From NCBI GenBank assembly GCA_003339415.1, contig PDHQ01000417.1, positions 1-25,413 of the forward strand: DNA of 25,413 bases, in the 5' to 3' direction. A program made the position numbers and the translations under genes. The notes under the pieces were generated by a model that was not told where the DNA came from, ran no database searches, and worked only from the letters and a program-made list of their open reading frames with translations. This document shows, in pieces, positions 20,538 to 25,413 of this stretch (its first letter is position 1; every line of letters begins with the position of its first letter). Origin of the DNA: Ophiocordyceps camponoti-saundersi (nom. inval.) (lineage: Eukaryota > Ascomycota > Sordariomycetes > Hypocreales > Ophiocordycipitaceae).

Positions 20538-20626
20538 CCTCTCTCTCTCTATCTCTCTCTCTCTCTCTCCCTCACTCTGTCCACTCTCTCTATGTCCACA
20601 CATACACACACACTCTCTCTCTCTCT
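20538..20626. repeat. CT and CA microsatellite cluster
   Basis: Two (CT)n tracts (about 20539-20569 and 20613-20626) flank a short ACAC stretch (20596-20612). The tracts are imperfect and lie in the intergenic region. Confidence 0.85.
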
Positions 20627-20743
20627 GCCCGGCGTAGCAAATAAGCGAAAACAACACTCATCCCCGTTGTATGCATGTCAACGTAGAGGTAGGTAGATAC
20701 TAGATACTACCCAGGTAACGTGGGAGGGATCTGACGAGAGTAA

Positions 20744-20759
20744 CCCCCCCCCCCCCCCC
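20744..20759. repeat. C16 homopolymer
   Basis: Sixteen consecutive C are followed by a short T run, AAGA and a further C run. The length given here may not be exact because homopolymers are prone to sequencing error. Confidence 0.8.
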
Positions 20760-21648
20760 TTTTTAAGACCCCCCTTTTCACAACGTGGAAGAGACGCATC
20801 TCTTAGCCAATCTAATCTGGCCATCCTCTATCCCAATTCAAATCGCCTCTTCTTGGCCCTCGCGATCCGCCGTCAATCTTACGTTTCCCATACTCAGATA
20901 CACACATAACATGCACACATCCGTACACGTAAAAACGTCATCCTGCACACACATGCCTACGTCATACCGTCCTATATACCGACTTATATACGCATACACA
21001 TATACATATATACCTCTAGTACTTCATGAATCATGATATATACCTAGAAAGTGTACATATTTATCCTCCATCCCATACAACCGGGTAAGAAGTAGTCTTG
21101 AACATGGCAGTCTCGTCGAATCCAGTGACGGACCTTGACAAATGGCTTCATGACATGAGATTGCCCTGCGCCTGACTGACCACCTAATAAGGAACCTCCA
21201 TGTCCCCAATCGGCACTTCTCAGCTTAGCTGGGACCATGATCGGCTTATTTTGGGCTTGAGTAATGTTATAATTAGCTATAACTCCAAGGGTATAGACTA
21301 TATAGGTTTCTTAACTTTGCCCCCATGCAAATCTTGGAACCCTCTTCTCCCCCATCTGTCTCTCTCTCTGTCCCTCTGTGTGTGTCCCAGATCCGCGTTT
21401 CTCCCCACGAGACTGCTCATCGCCAAAACGGCAAGCCCGTCACAGCCGGCGGCGTGCCTGGAAATGACGTGGCGGTCAAGAGCGAGAATAGATTGAGTGT
21501 GGCATTTGGAGAATCTTATTTACATAAAGAGAGCAGCTTATTCCTCCCCTGTCAAAGACGATCTCGATCTGAATCCTACGTACAGCGAGCCCATATAATT
21601 CGATCATTGTTTCTTGATGCCTGGGATCTGAGCATCAAAGTCGACCGA

Positions 21649-21656
21649 TATATATA
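21649..21656 (+). promoter_or_regulatory. Possible TATA box of the cysteine-rich secreted protein gene
   Basis: TATATATA lies about 140 bases before the ATG at 21795 on the sense strand, within a TA-rich patch that continues to about 21670. The position fits a fungal core promoter, but such TA patches also arise by chance. Confidence 0.35.
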
Positions 21657-21770
21657 CATATATCTACATACTACATACCTACTACTATACCTACGTACTC
21701 CGTACTACAGAACAGACACACATACCAATACCAATACCAACTCTACCTACCTTGGATCTGTGCATACAAA

Positions 21771-21790
21771 CACACACACACACACACACA
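21771..21790 (+). repeat. (CA)10 microsatellite abutting a start codon
   Basis: Ten perfect CA units end four bases before the ATG of the small secreted protein. The tract lies in its 5' untranslated region if the TATA-like patch at 21649 is the promoter. Confidence 0.9.
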
Positions 21791-21794
21791 CGCG

Positions 21795-22105
21795 ATGAAG
21801 CTCCTCCTCCTACTCATCCTCTTCTCCATCATGGCAACGGCATCACCCTTGGCGTACAAATCTCAAAAACCATCGACACCAGTGAGTCACAGACACCACT
21901 TCCCTATTCGAGAATGCCTACCCACCAGGGTTGTGACGAGAAGCTAACCGCCTACCACCAGGTATGCCTAGTAACAGCAGAAGGGTGTCTAAGCAATGGC
22001 CAATGCTGTTCCAGACACTGCTTCAAGAGACATCTTCCTCGCTTAAGCTTTCTCGGCAGACGCAGTACAGAAAAAGTAAAAAGAAGCTCGGGACTCTGCT
22101 TCTGA
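21795..22105 (+). CDS. Small cysteine-rich secreted protein, knottin-like, candidate effector
   Basis: Exon 1 (21795-21881) and exon 2 (21962-22105) are separated by an 80-nt intron with donor GTGAGT, branch GCTAACC near 21943 and acceptor ACCAG. Both boundaries are phase 0 and the product is 76 residues. Residues 1-16 form a clear signal peptide (MKLLLLLILFSIMATA). The mature part of about 60 residues has exactly six Cys, at 31, 38, 44, 45, 49 and 75, the pattern C-x6-C-x5-C-C-x3-C-x25-C. The order C-C-CC-C-C with these first four loops is that of inhibitor-cystine-knot (knottin) peptides. The last loop is longer than usual for that fold, so the fold is an inference. All six Cys are in exon 2; exon 1 supplies the signal and a short linker. 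The protein is also basic, with RR and KR pairs late in the chain. No family name can be given from sequence alone. Size, secretion and disulfide potential fit fungal effectors or antimicrobial peptides. Confidence 0.75.
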
Positions 22106-23717
22106 ACCGATCTGGGACATTTGCCCAGAATGACTTGTTAAGAGCCTTGTCTTTTTTTTCATTTGTTTTATATCATGATGGGAGCGATTCACACTTAGCA
22201 AGGAGCCAATTTACGGAGGAGAATACCACTTATTTTTGTTTTCCTTTGTTCCGGTCGAGGGGCCTTTGACACTGGTGACGAGTGTCTTATCCGAAGAGGC
22301 AAATGACAACTCTTAGCAGAAGAGTTACAGGCCGTGTTGGTCTGGAAAAAACCATTCAATGTCATGTACATCAAGTTGGTTTTCGAACATAGCTCAGTCA
22401 GCCAGCTGTGTTAAGAAAACAGCGAGATCTCTTCTCCGACGATAAGAGCGGTGAAATAGATTCTTCAAAGACACCTGGATAATAAAGCCATTTCATAACT
22501 CGTGCACGTGTACTATCCCTGATTCTTGGCTAACTTACCCCCCCCTGTGAAGTCTATCGGAAGAATGCCATTGACCGCTTATTCCGACCCAAACCAGTCC
22601 TCCTAACAGAAGAGGCAATACCATCATCATCTCCGCTTCACATCAGAATAAGAAGTAGCCAAGAGACCCCTTGACTATAAGGCTTTACGTCTCCTCGGCC
22701 TCACACTCAAAACGCATGCTACCATATTATGCCTGCCTGCCTACCATCGGCAAATGGCGCTCGAGCCTCCCCCCCTTTTCAGCGCTACTGGTATAGCGTG
22801 GCTTACATCTTCCCCAAGGTTCGACCAAGTGTTTCCCATGTTCGAAACCAATACGAGGGAATTTGTCGAGTCAGGAATAGTAGGGATAAAGAATCTCTGT
22901 AGAGAATCTTTCTTATGCCGAGATTGTCGAGTCAAGCGCCGGACTTTTTCACAAGGCAAATGCCCTTGTCGAGTCAAATGCCAACGGCATAAAAAAGACT
23001 TACATATGTATGAGTCAAGTGTCTGAAAAGAAGATGAAGCTGAGAATCTCGATAGAGGCAGCTTCCGGCATTCGCCTCCCGGGGATTGATCTGGCTGGCT
23101 CTTGATGGCGACTCGCCAATGGATCATCACGTTTCAAGCATGGAAGAGGAGAATGGAAGAAGAAAAAAAAATGTTTCGACCTCTTCTTAGTCGTGTGCCC
23201 TAAAAGGCGATCATCACAAGGCTCCCGTTGCAGTTGCTTTTCCTTTGTATCCGCACGTCCCCTTCAAGGGACCAAGCAGCGTCTAACTGTTTGCGACGTC
23301 GTTGGTTACGACTTACAAAGGGATCGAGATTTTGCTCTCAACAGACAAGACTTTTCTTGACAACTTCTTCTTTCCTTCACGTGTAAATTAAACAACAGTG
23401 TCAAACTAAAACTTGTCTTGCTCATATGCAGGGTCGTGGAACCCGACAATACTGGCTCTATATATCGGACCATAGGCTCTGGTCAAACTGGGCCAGCGGC
23501 GCAGTAGCCTCCACGAAAAAATCGTCAGGATCGCTCGCTATGAGGCGGGATATACACATGGAATTATATGAAGGGGATGTGTGTGTGTGTGTGTGTGTGT
23601 GTGTTATAAAGGGGGAGGGCATGATTTCGAGCAAGAGGACGACGAGGAAAGGGGGGCATGGGGAACGTCAATAATAATAAACTCGGGCATGCTGCCAGCA
23701 GGAGCCGTTAACAAATA
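22106..23717. other. Intergenic region, no supportable gene
   Basis: This stretch separates the convergent small secreted protein gene and the membrane protein gene, so it should contain both 3' untranslated regions. Its open frames (for example 22741-23130 on minus) have no signal, domain or repeat that supports them. It contains four GAGTCA words between 22863 and 23017 and a (TG)n tract at about 23579-23604. No tRNA was found, although GTTCGAAAC at 22844 resembles a T-loop. Confidence 0.5.
23579..23604. repeat. (TG)13 microsatellite
   Basis: A perfect TG tract is followed at once by TATAAAGG. It lies about 115 bases past the stop codon of the membrane-protein gene. Confidence 0.9.
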
Positions 23718-24776
23718 CTAGATGGGCCTGCCAGCGACCTGGGCGGCGACCCTTATCCGGCGGCGCCACGCCTTGGCGTAGAGGGCGCGCTGATAGGTGC
23801 CGATGCCGTAGACGGTGGTGCCGATGAGGACCCAGACGCCGGTGATGATGAGGCCGACGGGAAAGATCATGATTTGTACGCCGGGCAGCACAAAGGCCAC
23901 CGTGCCGTTCTTGACCGCGTCCTTTTTGGCGTCGACGGCGGCTTGAGCGGCTCCAAAGTCCGACTGGATCACTTGATCGGAGAAGACGCCGACGACGAAG
24001 GCGGCCTCGCTGAGGGAGACGTTTGTGCTGACGGCACGACCGGCCGGGTCTTTGCCCGTGAGGGTGAAGAAGGCGGGCGTCACGAGAGCCTCGAGATCGG
24101 CCCTGAGAGAGAGAAAAAAAAGTCAGTTCTGTTACGACAGCCTTTCTTCTTTCCTAGGTACTTACATGGAGGGCTTGCTGGCCAATCGATCCTTGTCAAT
24201 CTGACCGATAAACATGTACTCCTGAACGAGCTGGGGGCCGTTGTTCTCCTGACGACGGCCGATGGTCGCCTGTCGGGAGAGCATATCCTGAGTCTGCTGA
24301 GGAGTGGCGAGGGTGACGCTGGCGCCGGCATACTGAACGCCGACGTTGATGTCTTTGGGCGAGATGCCGGCGAAGTCATCGCGGGGATCGGACACGGAGT
24401 AGACGCCGAGGTCGGCCTCGAAGGCACCCGTGTCGGTGTTGAGCGACGGCAAGTTGTAGCAGATGCAGTTGCCGGACGGGTTCGTGCTGCGCGGCAGTCG
24501 ACTGAGAGCCTTTATGCATTCCGTCTTGATGGCATCGTTCCAGTTGACGCCGGCGTTGCCGTTTTGATTGGGCGAGAGCTGAATCGAGTTGCCTCCTCCT
24601 CCTCCTCCTCCAGCCGGCTGAGCGATCTGACGACGAACCAGCGGTCCGTCAGTGACGTAGGGCAGAAAGCTGACATCGCGAGCGCTCAGGATGGTGTCCG
24701 ACGGTCCGACGAAAAGACGACATGATACCACGGTGGCCAAGACGATGAGGGCGGCCGTCGAAAGATGAGTACGCAT
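23718..24776 (-). CDS. Conserved-type secreted or single-pass membrane protein of unknown function
   Basis: Exons 24776-24166 and 24102-23718 are joined across a 63-nt intron (24165-24103; donor GTAAGT, acceptor CTCAG after a pyrimidine tract, branch AACTGAC). The join restores an ATG codon and the frame, giving 331 residues. The ATG at 24776 starts a signal peptide (MRTHLSTAALIVLATVVSC); the open frame upstream has no ATG. A Kex2-like RR lies near residue 48, followed by a Gly run. An ectodomain has three Cys (TECIKAL, then CIC) and N-glycosylation sites NVS and NGT. Near the C-terminus one strong hydrophobic segment (IMIFPVGLIITGVWVLIGTT, about 275-300) is followed by a short basic tail with WRRR. 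This predicts a type I membrane protein with its body outside the cytosol. I do not recognise the family. The clean intron and even composition make it a real gene. Confidence 0.85.
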
Positions 24777-25200
24777 CGTAGACGGGAGGGTAGGCCCGAC
24801 CCTGCGGGCGTTGGTAGAAGAGGAAATCTTCACTTTGTCTTGGTTGATTCTCTATTCGAGTGTCGTAGAAAAAAGAGGTTGCATCGGCTCAGGACATGGC
24901 CGACATCGTTTTAGTCGGGGGTTGATGAAGACGATTATTACGAAGACGGAAAAACAAGGAAACAAAAATTGAGGAAAGAAAGGGGGAAAGTTGAAAAGGA
25001 AGAAGAGAGAAGTTGAGAGATTTAGACGATCGAATTGGAAGGGATCGCGTAGGGGGGGAAAGGGAATGGAGGAATAGGGGAGTGATGTGTGGGGTTGGTT
25101 GTTACAGCTGCCGCTTCATCGTCCAGGGGCGCTTTGGCCGCTGCTTTTCTTCCTCTTTCCGCAGCGGCTTATCATGGGCTGAGTATTTTGCGGGGCCGCT
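24777..25200. other. Upstream flank of the membrane-protein gene
   Basis: This should hold the promoter and 5' untranslated region of the minus-strand gene ending at 24776. It contains purine-rich stretches (24940-25080). Short open frames on plus carry no recognisable product. No clear TATA box was found. Confidence 0.4.
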
Positions 25201-25237
25201 TGGTCGGAGCCGGCGACTGTGGTGAGACGATGGGACA

Positions 25238-25239
<2 letters not shown>

Positions 25240-25272
<33 letters not shown>

Positions 25273-25355
25273 GGGGGGGGGGGGGGGGGAGAAGTGGGGG
25301 TATATTAAAGGGGGCGGGGGGCCCGATGGCCGAGGGGGGGGGGGGGGGGGGGGCC

Positions 25356-25390
<35 letters not shown>

Positions 25391-25413
25391 AAGGCGGAGG
25401 TGAATTTCCATCA
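25240..25413. repeat. Poly-G tracts and copy of an internal sequence at the contig end
   Basis: Several long G runs, broken by isolated A, AGAAGT, TATATTAAA and CCCGATGGCCGA, fill the end of the window. The last 30 bases (25384-25413) are identical to 11813-11842 inside the repeat-protein gene, same strand. The proline-rich minus-strand frame 25411-25172 is simply these G runs read backwards. I regard this end as an artefact of sequencing or assembly and not as a gene. Confidence 0.7.

Larger units (their letters stand above)
19601..21794. other. Intergenic region rich in simple repeats
   Basis: Between the divergent dehydrogenase and effector-like genes there are 2.2 kb without a supportable gene. 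The region holds many ACCTACC/GGTAGGT words (19693-19707, 19852-19876, 19970-20025, 20685-20697, 21741-21750), CT and AC microsatellites and a run of 16 C. Several open frames on plus (19897-20403, 20084-20410, 21325-21798) are built from such simple sequence and show no domain or coding bias I can see. The left end must hold the dehydrogenase promoter. Confidence 0.6.

Noticed and set aside
22780..22860. Possible tRNA, from the T-loop-like GTTCGAAAC
   Set aside because: No acceptor stem pairs at a suitable distance and the anticodon arm cannot be formed.
22741..23130. A minus-strand frame of 129 codons
   Set aside because: It starts without a clear context, has no domain or signal, and lies in an interval with other equally long random frames.
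24777..24833. Start of the membrane protein at 24833
   Set aside because: The codon is GTG; the first ATG in frame, 24776, begins a good signal peptide.
25172..25411. Proline-rich minus-strand protein at the window end
   Set aside because: It is poly-G read in reverse plus a copied 30-base segment; the sequence itself is suspect.

Overview
The window looks like a contig from a filamentous ascomycete (Pezizomycotina, probably a Sordariomycete; this is inference). The reasons are short GT-AG introns of 61-171 nt with CTAAC/CTGAC-type branch points, secreted and GPI-anchored wall-type proteins, and a 6.5-kb block with the signature of repeat-induced point mutation (RIP). In that block CpA and TpG are almost gone, CpG is kept, and old open frames are full of TAA/TAG where Gln or Trp codons would be.

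Layout. Positions 1 to about 6470 are an AT-rich transposon graveyard. It holds a dead Ty1/copia pol (reverse transcriptase plus RNase H, about 1020-2564, plus strand). It also holds a complete small LTR element (3562-5337) with two 210-bp LTRs, the 5-bp target duplication ATAAG, and a gag-like frame whose CCHC zinc knuckle has been mutated to Tyr at all four ligands. The base composition changes abruptly near 6470 and the rest is normal sequence.

Five genes can be supported in the normal part. Four are on the minus strand: a very large secreted Pro/His/Asp-rich repeat protein (7069-12735), a GPI-anchored Ser/Thr-rich protein (13992-16165), UDP-glucose 6-dehydrogenase (17548-19600) and a conserved-looking single-pass membrane protein (23718-24776). 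One is on the plus strand: a 76-residue, cysteine-rich secreted protein with a knottin-like cysteine order (21795-22105), best read as a candidate effector. All five gene models keep the reading frame across the proposed introns.

Four of the five genes encode proteins of the cell surface or secretory route. UDP-glucose dehydrogenase supplies UDP-glucuronate, a precursor of surface polysaccharides. A shared cell-surface theme is possible, but nothing in the sequence shows co-regulation. The last 200 bases are long G runs ending in 30 bases identical to the inside of the repeat-protein gene, so the right-hand edge is probably an assembly or sequencing artefact.
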